Shown here one piece after another: positions 35,515-44,040 of a stretch of DNA of 64,000 bases (position 1 is its first letter; each line of letters begins with the position of its first letter). The stretch lies in assembly GCA_020060215.1 (NCBI GenBank), contig JAGVAP010000031.1, forward strand, positions 150,157 through 214,156, written 5' to 3'. Position numbers and translations under genes: made by a program. The stretch comes from Deltaproteobacteria bacterium (GTDB lineage: Bacteria; Desulfobacterota; DSM-4660; Desulfatiglandales; HGW-15). The notes under the pieces were generated by a model that did no database searches, was not told where the DNA came from, and worked only from the letters and a program-made list of their open reading frames with translations.

Positions 35515-35828
35515 ACGGTACCGGCCATGTCATCTATCTGACACAGCGTCAATTTTCGAAGAACTCCTCTCTCTTCCCTCCATCGCCCTTCCCCTTCGGT
35601 TGCCGGGGACCGTCCTTCCTGAGATGGGGGGGCTTCCTTCATTTTAATCCTTTATCCGGGAGGTTAACAAGGACTCTCCTTCTTTTCCCTGCAGAGGGGC
35701 GGGGGAGCCCCCTTTGGCACGAGCCGTGCTAAGTGTGAAGTGGGCGCTCCTTCACCTGGAAGACAAGGGAGATCCAGACAGGGAAGATAGCGTAATCGAA
35801 CAGGAATAGCAATTTGGGGGCAACTACA
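35515..35828. other. Divergent promoter region between dinG and the kinase gene
   Basis: This 314-nt gap shows no gene. Its rightward half contains a sigma-54-like element (35715-35730, listed separately). AGGA (35802) and GGGGG (35816-35820) stretches can serve as ribosome sites for the kinase gene. Confidence 0.5.
35715..35730 (+). promoter_or_regulatory. Candidate sigma-54 promoter upstream of the kinase-HDOD gene
   Basis: TGGCACGAGCCGTGCT has GG and GC dinucleotides exactly 10 nt apart and a perfect -24 box (TGGCACG). The -12 box is GTGC instead of TTGC. It would start transcription near 35741, about 90 nt before the coding start. Because the core is also a small palindrome (GCACG, AGC, CGTGC), it could instead be an operator or hairpin. 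Confidence 0.4.
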
Positions 35829-38243
35829 TTGAAGTCGATGCCTGAGCGGATCGGGCGGTTCAAGGTCTTGAAGGAACTGGGCAAGGGCTCCCAGGGCGTC
35901 GTCTACCTTGCCAACGATCCGCAACTGGACAGGAATGTCGCCATAAAGACCATTCATCTCCGCCCCTCCCGGGACAGCAAGGAGCAGCAGCAGGTGATCA
36001 TCCGGGAGGCCAGGACCGTCAGCAAACTGCAGCACCCCAACATCATCGCGGTTTACGAAGCCGGAGAATCCGAAGACGGACCCTACGTGGTATTCGAATA
36101 TGTGGACGGGGTCTCCCTCCGCAACCTGGTCAAGGGCAACGGCGGGCTCAGTGTGGGCCAGGCCTCCAAGCTCATGAGCCAGATCCTCGAGGGGATCGCT
36201 TACGCCCATGAGCAGGGGGTCGTCCATCGGGACATCAGTCCGGCCAATATCCTGGTCAGCAGGAACGGCATCCCGCGCATCATGGATTTCGGGGTATCCA
36301 TCAAGACGGGTGGAGAGGGGGGCATGCCCAGAGACATCTCCGGGACGCCCTGCTACATGTCACCGGAGCATTTCTCCGTCAGGAACATGGGGCCGCAGTC
36401 GGATATCTTCTCCCTGGGGCTTGTGCTTTATGAGATGCTGACCGGCAAACCGGCCGTCCGGGCGGACAACGAATTCGCCACCATGTACAAGATCGCCAAC
36501 GAGCCCCTGCCGCCCCCTTCCTCGGAGAACCCCAACATCGATGGTGAACTGGACCGGATCGTTCTGAGGGCGATTGCCAAGGACCTGAATTCCCGATATG
36601 GCTCCGCCTCCGAGATGAAAAGGGACCTGGACAACTACCTGGGTCCGGAGACGATCGAGGAGCCCAAGGCCGAAGACTCCCACGTCACCCTGGACTTCCT
36701 GCTCCGGCGCATGAAGCACAAGAGCGATTTTCCGACCTTCTCCCAGTACATCGTGGAGATCAATCAGAAGGCGTCGGTGAGGGAAAGGAACTTCACATCC
36801 GCCTCTCAGCTCTCCAATGTCATCATCAAGGATCTGGCCCTCACCAACAAACTGCTGAAGCTCGTCAACTCGGCATTCTACAAGACCAGCGGAGGCCAGG
36901 TCACCACCGTTTCCAGGGCGGTCGTCATCCTGGGTTTCGAACAGGTCCGGCTGGCGGCGGCCAGCCTCATGCTCTTCGACCACCTGCAGAACAAGTCTCA
37001 AAAGGCGGAACTGCAGGAATCTGCAGCGAGCTCCTTCATGAGCGGGCTCATTGCGAAGGACCTTGCGGAAAGGATGCGGGTACGCTCCACGGAGGAGGCC
37101 TTCATCTGCGCCATGCTGCACCGGCTCGGCAAGCACCTGGTGATCTTCTACTTCCCCGAGGAGTACGAGCAGATCAAACGGCTGATGGCCAAGAAGGAGA
37201 TCGACGAGAACGCCGCATGCAGGGCGGTGCTCGGGATCTCCTACGACGAAATAGGGAGCGGTGTGGCCAGGGCCTGGAAGTTCCCCGAGAAGATCATCCG
37301 GAGCATGCAGAGCGCGCCCCGCGGGAGGGTCGAGAGGCCCACCTGCGAGGAGGACCAGCTGCAGGTGCTCTCCGCCTTTTCGAACGAGCTCTGTCACATC
37401 GTGAGCACCGCGGAAGGGGAGGAGGGAGGCAAGGCGATCGCTTCACTGATGAAGCGGTTTGACGAGAGCATCCCCGTTCCGAAGGAAAGGGTCGTCGATC
37501 TTCTGGAGTCCGCAAAGGAGAAGATGGAGGACTACTCCGAGATCCTGAACATCAAGCCGAACAAGAGCCGATTCCTCGCAAAGGTCGAGAGCTATTCCAA
37601 GGCGGAGAAGGCGGAGGCGGAAAAGGAAGCCGCAAAGAAGCTGGAGGAAAAGGGGCCGGACACCATCCTGTACGAGACCCTGCAGGTTCCGGACCCCGTT
37701 TCAGCCGCGAAGGACGAGGAAGACCCCGACACCATCCTCCTGAACGGCATCCAGGAGATCACCAACACCCTCCTGGAGGATTACGAAATCAACGATATCG
37801 TGACCATGATCCTGGAGACCATGTACCGGGGCTTCCGATTCCACCATGTCCTTCTGTGCCTGCTGGACAAGAAGCGGACAAACGTGGCGGCCCGGTTCGG
37901 TTTCGGGGAAAACATGGACAAGATCATCGAGGTGTTTCATTTCCCGGTCAACCCCAAGTCGGCGGACATCTTCAACCTGGCCCTGACGCAGGAAAAGGAC
38001 CTGGGGATCGAGGATGCGGACGACCCCCGGATCAGAAAAGGGCTGCCGGAATGGTATCTGAAGACGGTCTCGGCCCCCGCCTTCGTCCTCTGCCCCATCG
38101 TCGTGAACGGGGCTCCGGTCGGGCTGGTCTACGCGGATCGAAATGTCAAAGGAAGGGTCATCACGGGCAACCAGATCAAGTACATGAAGACTCTCTGCAA
38201 TCAGGCGGTCCTGGCGATGAAGCAGCTCAGGAGGCGTTCCTAG
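35829..38243 (+). CDS. Ser/Thr protein kinase - HDOD - GAF signalling protein, about 804 aa
   Basis: Three signalling modules in one chain. A Hanks-type kinase spans about 8-270: glycine loop GKGSQGVV, Lys40 in VAIK, HRDISPAN with Asp135/Asn140, DFG at 153-155 and GTPCYMSPEH. All catalytic residues are kept. An HDOD domain follows (about 285-495), recognisable from DLALTNKLLKLVNSAFY, VSRAVVILGF and ICAMLHRLGKHLV. A Lys/Glu-rich linker leads to a GAF-like domain (about 620-800; HHVLLCLLDKKRTNVAARFG). No membrane segment is seen. The start is uncertain: TTG at 35814, TTG at 35829 (GGGGG 8 nt upstream, preferred) or ATG at 35838. It probably links an input sensed by GAF to phosphorylation. Confidence 0.9.
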   Translation: MKSMPERIGRFKVLKELGKGSQGVVYLANDPQLDRNVAIKTIHLRPSRDSKEQQQVIIREARTVSKLQHPNIIAVYEAGESEDGPYVVFEYVDGVSLRNLVKGNGGLSVGQASKLMSQILEGIAYAHEQGVVHRDISPANILVSRNGIPRIMDFGVSIKTGGEGGMPRDISGTPCYMSPEHFSVRNMGPQSDIFSLGLVLYEMLTGKPAVRADNEFATMYKIANEPLPPPSSENPNIDGELDRIVLRAIAKDLNSRYGSASEMKRDLDNYLGPETIEEPKAEDSHVTLDFLLRRMKHKSDFPTFSQYIVEINQKASVRERNFTSASQLSNVIIKDLALTNKLLKLVNSAFYKTSGGQVTTVSRAVVILGFEQVRLAAASLMLFDHLQNKSQKAELQESAASSFMSGLIAKDLAERMRVRSTEEAFICAMLHRLGKHLVIFYFPEEYEQIKRLMAKKEIDENAACRAVLGISYDEIGSGVARAWKFPEKIIRSMQSAPRGRVERPTCEEDQLQVLSAFSNELCHIVSTAEGEEGGKAIASLMKRFDESIPVPKERVVDLLESAKEKMEDYSEILNIKPNKSRFLAKVESYSKAEKAEAEKEAAKKLEEKGPDTILYETLQVPDPVSAAKDEEDPDTILLNGIQEITNTLLEDYEINDIVTMILETMYRGFRFHHVLLCLLDKKRTNVAARFGFGENMDKIIEVFHFPVNPKSADIFNLALTQEKDLGIEDADDPRIRKGLPEWYLKTVSAPAFVLCPIVVNGAPVGLVYADRNVKGRVITGNQIKYMKTLCNQAVLAMKQLRRRS

Positions 38244-38455
38244 TCGGTCGTCACTCCCCCCTTCCGCTCCTTTCCCGCATACATCTGACACTCCAACCCC
38301 GAGGCGGACCTGACCTCCAGGGCGGGGGGTATCCTGCTCTTGAATCCCATGGCCCTGCAGCCGTGGGGAAAGGCCGCATCCCAGGTCACGTAATAGTGCC
38401 TGCACTGACCGCACCTTACCGGTGCCGTTTCATCCTGTCTGGAATCGCCGTCCAT
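38240..38455 (-). CDS. Conserved small Cys protein, 71 aa
   Basis: A short protein with a CGQCRHYYVTWDAAFPHGCR segment and a later Cys (LEC). The C-x2-C and HGC pattern suggests a small zinc ribbon. From memory it matches a widespread family of 50-70 residue hypothetical proteins with the words HYYVTWD, PHGCRAMGFKSR and SGLEC. Function is unknown. It is convergent with the kinase gene and overlaps its stop by 4 nt. Confidence 0.75.
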   Translation of the reverse strand: MDGDSRQDETAPVRCGQCRHYYVTWDAAFPHGCRAMGFKSRIPPALEVRSASGLECQMYAGKERKGGVTTD

Positions 38456-38741
38456 CTCCTCCCGCCTTCTCTTCTTTCCGCCTTGCGAATTCCCGATTCC
38501 CGGTTCCCCATTTCTTCGGGACTATGTCACGCTGCTCCGGAGTTGTCAAAAGGAGGCGGGAGGATGGACCCTTTCAATGGACAGAGAGCCCGCAGAGGGG
38601 GAAAAAGGAGGAAATTGCCAAATGCCGGGTTTTCTGATATGGAACCTGGAGTTCACGGAGTCCGGTCACGCCTCCAACCATCCACGGGAACCCGCATCCG
38701 GAAACAGGATGCGCCAATCGGTAAGGAAAGGATGTACAATC

Positions 38742-39419
38742 ATGAAGAAGGCCTTTTGCCTGTGGTTCGTTCTGTTCACCATGTCCATGACCGGCTCCTC
38801 GGCCCTGGCCGGGAGCAGGGATGAAGCCGATCTCCTCATGGACAAGGCGCGGATCGTCATCGAGGACATGGTGACCAGCAGAGACAAGGTGGTTCCCGAA
38901 GACCTCCTCAGGGACTGTGCAGGGCTGGCCATCATTCCCGGGATGTTCAAGGGCGGGTTCATCGTCGGTGGATCTTACGGCAAGGGCGTTGTCCTGGCCC
39001 ATCGAGACGGCAAATGGACTGGCCCCGCCTTCACCTATCTCGGATCAGGGAGCGTCGGTTTTCAGATCGGAGTGGAGTCCATCGACCTGATCCTGGTGAT
39101 TATCGGACAGAAGGCCATGGACTCGTTCCTGAGGACGTCCTTCAAACTCGGCGGGGACGTGGCGATTGCAGCAGGACCGATCGGCGCGCAGGCCTCCGCC
39201 GCGACGGACATCATGCTGCACGGGGGGATCTTCTCTTATTCCAGAGCGAAGGGGTTGTTTGCCGGGATTTCCCTGGAGGGGGCCGTCATGGGGAGCCAGT
39301 GGGAACTGAACGAGGCGCTCTACCGCACCGGGAATATCAAGTCCATCCTGTACGGACAGGTGGAAGCGCCCGGTTCTGCAACGCGGCTCGTGGATTCCAT
39401 TGGCAAACTCAAGAAATGA
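38742..39419 (+). CDS. SYLF-domain (Ysc84-like) lipid-binding protein, 225 aa
   Basis: An N-terminal Sec signal peptide (MKKAFCLWFVLFTMSMTGSSALA) precedes a SYLF/Ysc84-type domain. The family words are clear: CAGLAIIPGMFKGGFIVGGSYGKG, GFQIGVESIDLILVI, FKLGGDVAIAAGPIG and SYSRAKGLFAGISLEG. SYLF proteins bind membrane lipids; in bacteria they are periplasmic or outer-membrane-associated with unclear role. The ATG at 38742 puts the signal peptide first; the open frame from 38577 is not used. It lies 36 nt upstream of the phosphoglycerate dehydrogenase-like gene. Confidence 0.88.
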   Translation: MKKAFCLWFVLFTMSMTGSSALAGSRDEADLLMDKARIVIEDMVTSRDKVVPEDLLRDCAGLAIIPGMFKGGFIVGGSYGKGVVLAHRDGKWTGPAFTYLGSGSVGFQIGVESIDLILVIIGQKAMDSFLRTSFKLGGDVAIAAGPIGAQASAATDIMLHGGIFSYSRAKGLFAGISLEGAVMGSQWELNEALYRTGNIKSILYGQVEAPGSATRLVDSIGKLKK

Positions 39420-39455
39420 GATCAGAGGGGTTCCATACGAAAAGGAGGGGCTGAG

Positions 39456-40382
39456 ATGCAGGAGAAGGTGCTCATAGCGACAGAAAAGCCGTTTGCCGAA
39501 TCGGCCAGAAACAGCATGGTCCAGATGTTTGAGGATGCGGGCCTGAAGCCCGTGGTCCTGGAGAAGTACAAGGATTCGAAAGATCTCCTCGCTGCGGTCT
39601 CCGAGGTGGCCGCCGCGGTGGTCCGCAGCGACATCATCGATGAGGAGGTCCTCGAGGCGGCGAAGAGGCTGAGACTCGTGGTCCGCGCCGGGGCCGGGTA
39701 CGACAACATCGACTGCGCTGCGGCCAAGGCGCGCAAGGTCATTGTTGAGAACACCCCGGGCCAGAACGCCAATGCCGTGGCGGAGCTTACCTTTGGTCTC
39801 ATGATCATGATCGCAAGGGGAAAGTACAGCGGCAAGTCGGGGACCGAGCTGAGGGGAAAGAGCCTGGGCGTCCATGCCCTGGGGAATATCGGCAAGATCG
39901 TGGCCGCCCTGGGCAGGGCGTTCGGCATGGAAGTCTGCGGCTTCGACCCCTTTGTAGACCAGTGCGTCTTCGACGACTGCTGTGCGGCCCGCGTTCAGAC
40001 CATTGAAGACCTCTACTCCAAGAGCGATTACGTCTCCATCCACATCCCCAAGACCCCCCAGACGGTCAAGTCCGTGAACCACGCGCTCCTTTCGAAGATG
40101 AAGAAAGGAGGGACGCTGGTGAACACGGCCAGGGCCGAGGTGATCCACGAGGAAGACCTGCTGCGGATCATGGGAGAAAGGCTGGACATCAAGTATGCAT
40201 CCGACATCGCTCCGACGAACGCAGCCCTTTTCCTCGAAAAGTTCGCCGATCGGGTATTCTTCACGCCGAAGAAGATGGGGGCGCAGACCGCCGAGGCGAA
40301 CACGAATGCGGGGATCGCCGCGGCCAGGCAGGTCATCGCATACCTGAAAGAAGGGAAAGTACTGAATCAGGTCAATCCCTAG
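39456..40382 (+). CDS. serA: D-2-hydroxyacid dehydrogenase, phosphoglycerate dehydrogenase (lysine type), 308 aa
   Basis: An NAD-dependent D-2-hydroxyacid dehydrogenase, best matched to short 3-phosphoglycerate dehydrogenases that make 3-phosphohydroxypyruvate for serine synthesis. Visible features are RAGAGYDNID, PGQNANAVAELTFGLM, the nucleotide-binding ALGNIGKIVA, and the catalytic Arg226 in NTARAEV. The position of the usual catalytic His (TPH) is Lys272 in FFTPKKMGAQTAEA, which fits the lysine-type (IIIK) subgroup known from Entamoeba and Bacteroidetes-like enzymes. No ACT domain is present. The ribosome site is AAAGGAGG. It is 5 nt before the SDR gene, so the two are probably co-transcribed. 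No serC or serB is adjacent. Confidence 0.8.
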   Translation: MQEKVLIATEKPFAESARNSMVQMFEDAGLKPVVLEKYKDSKDLLAAVSEVAAAVVRSDIIDEEVLEAAKRLRLVVRAGAGYDNIDCAAAKARKVIVENTPGQNANAVAELTFGLMIMIARGKYSGKSGTELRGKSLGVHALGNIGKIVAALGRAFGMEVCGFDPFVDQCVFDDCCAARVQTIEDLYSKSDYVSIHIPKTPQTVKSVNHALLSKMKKGGTLVNTARAEVIHEEDLLRIMGERLDIKYASDIAPTNAALFLEKFADRVFFTPKKMGAQTAEANTNAGIAAARQVIAYLKEGKVLNQVNP

Positions 40383-40387
40383 AAGCC

Positions 40388-41233
40388 ATGCAGGATCTCA
40401 AGGACAAGGTGGCGGTGATTACCGGCGCAGCCAGCGGCATCGGTCGGGCCATTGCGGATGGCTGCGCACGGGAAGGCATGAAGGTGGTGTTGGCCGACAT
40501 CGAAAGAGAACCCCTGGCCCGTGCGGAGCGTGAACTGAGAGATGGGGGGGCGACGGTTACGGCCGTACAGACCGATGTCTCCAGGGCCTGCGACGTGGAG
40601 GCGTTGGCGCGCAAGACCCTGGATTCCTTCAACGCGGTGCATCTCTTGTGCAACAATGCGGGCGTCGGACCACTTCATCCCATCCTGGGGAGCACTGCCG
40701 CGGACTGGGAGTGGATCATGGGGGTCAACCTCTGGAGCGTGATCCACGGCGTCCGTGTCTTCCTTCCCATCATGATGGAACAGGATACGGAATGCCATAT
40801 CGTCAACACCGCTTCCAGGGCCGGTCTGATCTGCGGCCCGACCCTGGGGATCTACCGCGTCACCAAGCACGGGGTCGTGGCCCTCTCCGAGACCCTGTAC
40901 CACGAGCTGATGGAAAAAGGGGCAAAGATCATGGTCTCCGTTCTCTGCCCCTCTTTTGTGAACACCCGGATCCTGGACGCGGAACGAAACCGACCGCTCG
41001 AGCTCCGGAACCTTTCGGGCGGAATGGACGTTTCGGAAAAGGAGGCCCTGGAGGAGAAGATCCGGGAAGGGCTGGAAAAGGCCATACCTCCCGCCCCTGT
41101 CGCGGATCTTGTCCTGGACGCCGTCCGGCAGCGGAAGTTCTACATCTTTCCCCACCCTGAATTGAAGGAGCTGGTCCGGCTGCGGATGGAGGATATCCTT
41201 CTGGAGCGAAACCCGACGAGCCCCCCGGCATAG
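40388..41233 (+). CDS. Short-chain dehydrogenase/reductase, 281 aa
   Basis: A classical SDR with the nucleotide motif TGAASGIG (13-20), NNAG (89-92), catalytic Ser143, and Tyr156/Lys160 in YRVTK. The acidic residue at the end of beta-2 (ADIE) favours NAD+. It oxidises or reduces an alcohol/ketone pair that cannot be specified. The start is 5 nt after the serA-like stop. Its 3' end is convergent with an alpha/beta hydrolase gene. Confidence 0.88.
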   Translation: MQDLKDKVAVITGAASGIGRAIADGCAREGMKVVLADIEREPLARAERELRDGGATVTAVQTDVSRACDVEALARKTLDSFNAVHLLCNNAGVGPLHPILGSTAADWEWIMGVNLWSVIHGVRVFLPIMMEQDTECHIVNTASRAGLICGPTLGIYRVTKHGVVALSETLYHELMEKGAKIMVSVLCPSFVNTRILDAERNRPLELRNLSGGMDVSEKEALEEKIREGLEKAIPPAPVADLVLDAVRQRKFYIFPHPELKELVRLRMEDILLERNPTSPPA

Positions 41234-41245
41234 TTGTGCGCCATC

Positions 41246-41956
41246 CTACACGCGGGCCGCAACCTGGTGGAGCATGGCGGCGAGCACCTCGGGCGCAGTG
41301 ATGTGAGGGCTGTGGCTTGCATCCATTTCCATGAATGGCCAGCCCAGGGACCTCGCCAGATCGGCAAAGGGCCTGAAGACGTCGAGGGGAGCCGTACGTC
41401 TGCAATAGATGTAGGTCCTCATCACCTGCTCTCCCGCGCCGCTCAATCGCACCGGATCCTCAAAGGTCCTGATCGGCTGCATGACCCTGCGAGGCATGAT
41501 CCAGGTTGTGTCCGGTTCGCTTGTGTCCGGGGGCAGGGGATTGGGCGGGATCCGCCATCCGTCGCCGGATTTCTGCGCCGCATTGCGCATGGCGTCCCGA
41601 ACTTCGGCAGGCTGAAGATCGAACAGAGACTGGCCGTCCCGGGGGACGAAGGCATCCAGGTACACCAGGTGCGCCAGCCGTTCAGGGGCCCTGTCGGCAA
41701 CGGCGGTTGCAACCATGCCCCCGTAGCTGTGGCCGATGAGCACGATGTTCCGGAGGTCCTCGAACTGGAGGACGCCCAGGATGTCGGCGATGTGCGTTTC
41801 CAGCCCGACCTCCGGCCCTGCAAGGTGCACCCGTTCCCCGATCCCGGTGTAGGTGGGGGTAAAGAGCTCGTGTCCCAGTCTCTGGAGGAGGGGCCGCATT
41901 TTTTTCCAGCACCATCCTGCGGACCATGCGCCATGCGCTACCAGGAATGTCGCCAC
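41246..41956 (-). CDS. Alpha/beta hydrolase (esterase-like), 236 aa
   Basis: A compact alpha/beta hydrolase of the plant methyl-esterase/hydroxynitrile-lyase-like group: FLVAHGAW oxyanion block at 4-11, nucleophile Ser77 in GHSYGG, and the late His in MDASHSPHITAPEVL. The frame is open to 42028, but I start at the GTG at 41956 because AAGGAG sits 5-6 nt upstream and the protein then begins directly at the first strand. It is convergent with the SDR gene and divergent from the CocE-like gene. Substrate is unknown. Confidence 0.85.
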   Translation of the reverse strand: MATFLVAHGAWSAGWCWKKMRPLLQRLGHELFTPTYTGIGERVHLAGPEVGLETHIADILGVLQFEDLRNIVLIGHSYGGMVATAVADRAPERLAHLVYLDAFVPRDGQSLFDLQPAEVRDAMRNAAQKSGDGWRIPPNPLPPDTSEPDTTWIMPRRVMQPIRTFEDPVRLSGAGEQVMRTYIYCRRTAPLDVFRPFADLARSLGWPFMEMDASHSPHITAPEVLAAMLHQVAARV

Positions 41957-42155
41957 ATTCGCTCCTTTCCGCTTTCCACGATCTGACGGGTTCGCAACGT
42001 CTTGTCCATTATCCGTCGCGAGAACCACGACGTCAACTCCATAGCGAACATCCGCTCAATCATGCACCCAATCATGCACCGACATTGACGGGCCGGTCGA
42101 AAACTCATACAATTCGCCAGCCGTAGAACAGGACGCTTCTTGAAAGGAGACCGGC

Positions 42156-43856
42156 ATGACCGCTAGGCCGAGGAGAAAGAAGGGATTGGGAATGCGTGTG
42201 GAGAAGGATGTCCATGTCCCCATGCGCGATGGTGTACGCCTCACCGTCGACGTCTACCGCCCGGACGGGCCGGGCAGATTCCCCGGGCTGCTTGCGATCT
42301 CCACCTATGGAAAGGAGACGCAGCTGATGCCGATCCCTTCCGTTCCCGACCGGGGGATTGCTCCATGGGATGGGAATATCGAGGCCGGGGACAGCCACCA
42401 GATCGTCGAACGCGGGTATGTGCACATCGTGGCCGATTGCAGGGGGACGGGCTATTCCGAGGGAGAAGCCCTTGGGGTGAGCGGCAGGGGATCGGGATGG
42501 GCAAAAGACGCGCCACCGGACGAGTACGACCTGATCGAGTGGATCGCACGGCAGCCCTGGTGCGACGGGAATGTCGGGATGTTCGGCATCTCCCAATTCG
42601 GGGCGGCCCAGACCCGCGCCGCCATCCAGCAGCCTCCGCACCTCAAGGCCATTTCGCCGATCGAGTTCCACCTGGACCTGTATCGGGACCTATGCTACCA
42701 CGGCGGCGTTCACAGCGGCTTCGGACACGAGCTCTACAGCGGGGGCGGCGCCTTCACGAGCGGCTGGGCCCCTAAGAACGTCGTCTCCGAGATGATGAAG
42801 AGGCCGAAGAAGGAGTATGAACGGATGCTGGCGAAGGCGCTGAACGACCGGGATATCGGCCATTACTCGGTCCTCTATCACCTGCTCAAGTATCCTTACA
42901 AGAACCCCAGCCACTTCGATGTGATGCTGAATCCGCTCGATGGGCCGTTCTATCGGGAGAAGTCGGCCGGCACCAAGCTCGACCGGATCCAGGTCCCGGT
43001 CTATGCCGGGAACCTCTGGGGACATACCTCATACACCAGGGGGGCCCTCGATCTCTACCGCCGGTACCGGGGGCCGAAGAAGCTCATCATGATGCCCCAC
43101 GATATCCTTGATCAGCGGCCATGGCGCTCTTTTCACCACACCCTCCTGCGGTGGTACGACCATTGGCTCAAGGGCATCGACACCGGGATGATGGACGAGC
43201 CTCCCATGCGGCTCTGGGTGAGCGGAGCGGAAAAGTGGCGCGACGAATACGAGTGGCCCCTCCCGAACACGCGATGGACGAAGTTCTACCTACGCTCCTG
43301 GGAGGGGTTGTCCCTCGAGCCCGAGCTGCACAGCGACGAGCCGGACTGCTATCTGCAGCAGCCGCTTTTCGTCTCGTCCAAGAGGGACTCGGTCAAGTAC
43401 GTCACACCGCCTCTCCCGCAGGACCTGAGCGTCATCGGGCCGATCGCTCTCCACATGCATGCGGCCATCGACCAGGACGATACGAACTTCCAGGTCATCC
43501 TCTCCGACGTCGGTGAGGGGGGGAATGCGCGCACCTTGACCCAGGGCTGGCTGAAGGCCTCGCACAGAAGGCTGAACGAGGCCAAGTCGAGCCCGGGGGA
43601 ACCGTACCATCCTCACGACAGGGTGGAACCCGCGGTCCCCGGTGAGATCCATGAGTACGCGGTCGGCCTTTCGCCTACGGCGCACATGTTCAAGGCGGGG
43701 CACCGCATCCAGGTGCAGGTCCTGAGCATGGATTCCATCCGCGACCCGGGGCAGCACCACGGCGTTTTCCACCTGCCGATCAGCCGGACCACCCTGCACA
43801 AGGTCTACCGTGACCGCAGGCATCAATCCCACCTGCTGCTGCCGGTGGTGCCCTAG
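42156..43856 (+). CDS. CocE/NonD family hydrolase, first copy, 566 aa
   Basis: An acyl esterase/peptidase of the X-Pro dipeptidyl-peptidase (S15)-like family. The N-terminal alpha/beta hydrolase part begins with RMRDGVRL-type wording (VPMRDGVRLTVDVYRP). The nucleophile elbow is GISQFG with Ser146. The C-terminal part is a galactose-binding-like beta domain (GPIALHMHAAIDQDDTNFQV, then TQGWLKASHR). There is no signal peptide, so it is cytoplasmic. Ribosome site AAAGGAG precedes the ATG. A distant second copy lies at 49246-50988. Family members hydrolyse esters or amides; substrate is unknown. Confidence 0.88.
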   Translation: MTARPRRKKGLGMRVEKDVHVPMRDGVRLTVDVYRPDGPGRFPGLLAISTYGKETQLMPIPSVPDRGIAPWDGNIEAGDSHQIVERGYVHIVADCRGTGYSEGEALGVSGRGSGWAKDAPPDEYDLIEWIARQPWCDGNVGMFGISQFGAAQTRAAIQQPPHLKAISPIEFHLDLYRDLCYHGGVHSGFGHELYSGGGAFTSGWAPKNVVSEMMKRPKKEYERMLAKALNDRDIGHYSVLYHLLKYPYKNPSHFDVMLNPLDGPFYREKSAGTKLDRIQVPVYAGNLWGHTSYTRGALDLYRRYRGPKKLIMMPHDILDQRPWRSFHHTLLRWYDHWLKGIDTGMMDEPPMRLWVSGAEKWRDEYEWPLPNTRWTKFYLRSWEGLSLEPELHSDEPDCYLQQPLFVSSKRDSVKYVTPPLPQDLSVIGPIALHMHAAIDQDDTNFQVILSDVGEGGNARTLTQGWLKASHRRLNEAKSSPGEPYHPHDRVEPAVPGEIHEYAVGLSPTAHMFKAGHRIQVQVLSMDSIRDPGQHHGVFHLPISRTTLHKVYRDRRHQSHLLLPVVP

Positions 43857-44040
43857 GTCTTTGCAGAGAAGATCCGCCATGAAATCAATACCGCCGTCGC
43901 GACGGCGCTGCGCGTGCGCGGCTCTCGCGTCACCAAGGCGGAAGTCACAAAGAGAACCAATATGCCCTTCTTGATGTCTTTGCGTCTTAGTGGCGGGAGT
44001 TGGTCGCGGCCGTAGGCCATCGAAGGGCAAACGGGGCCGA

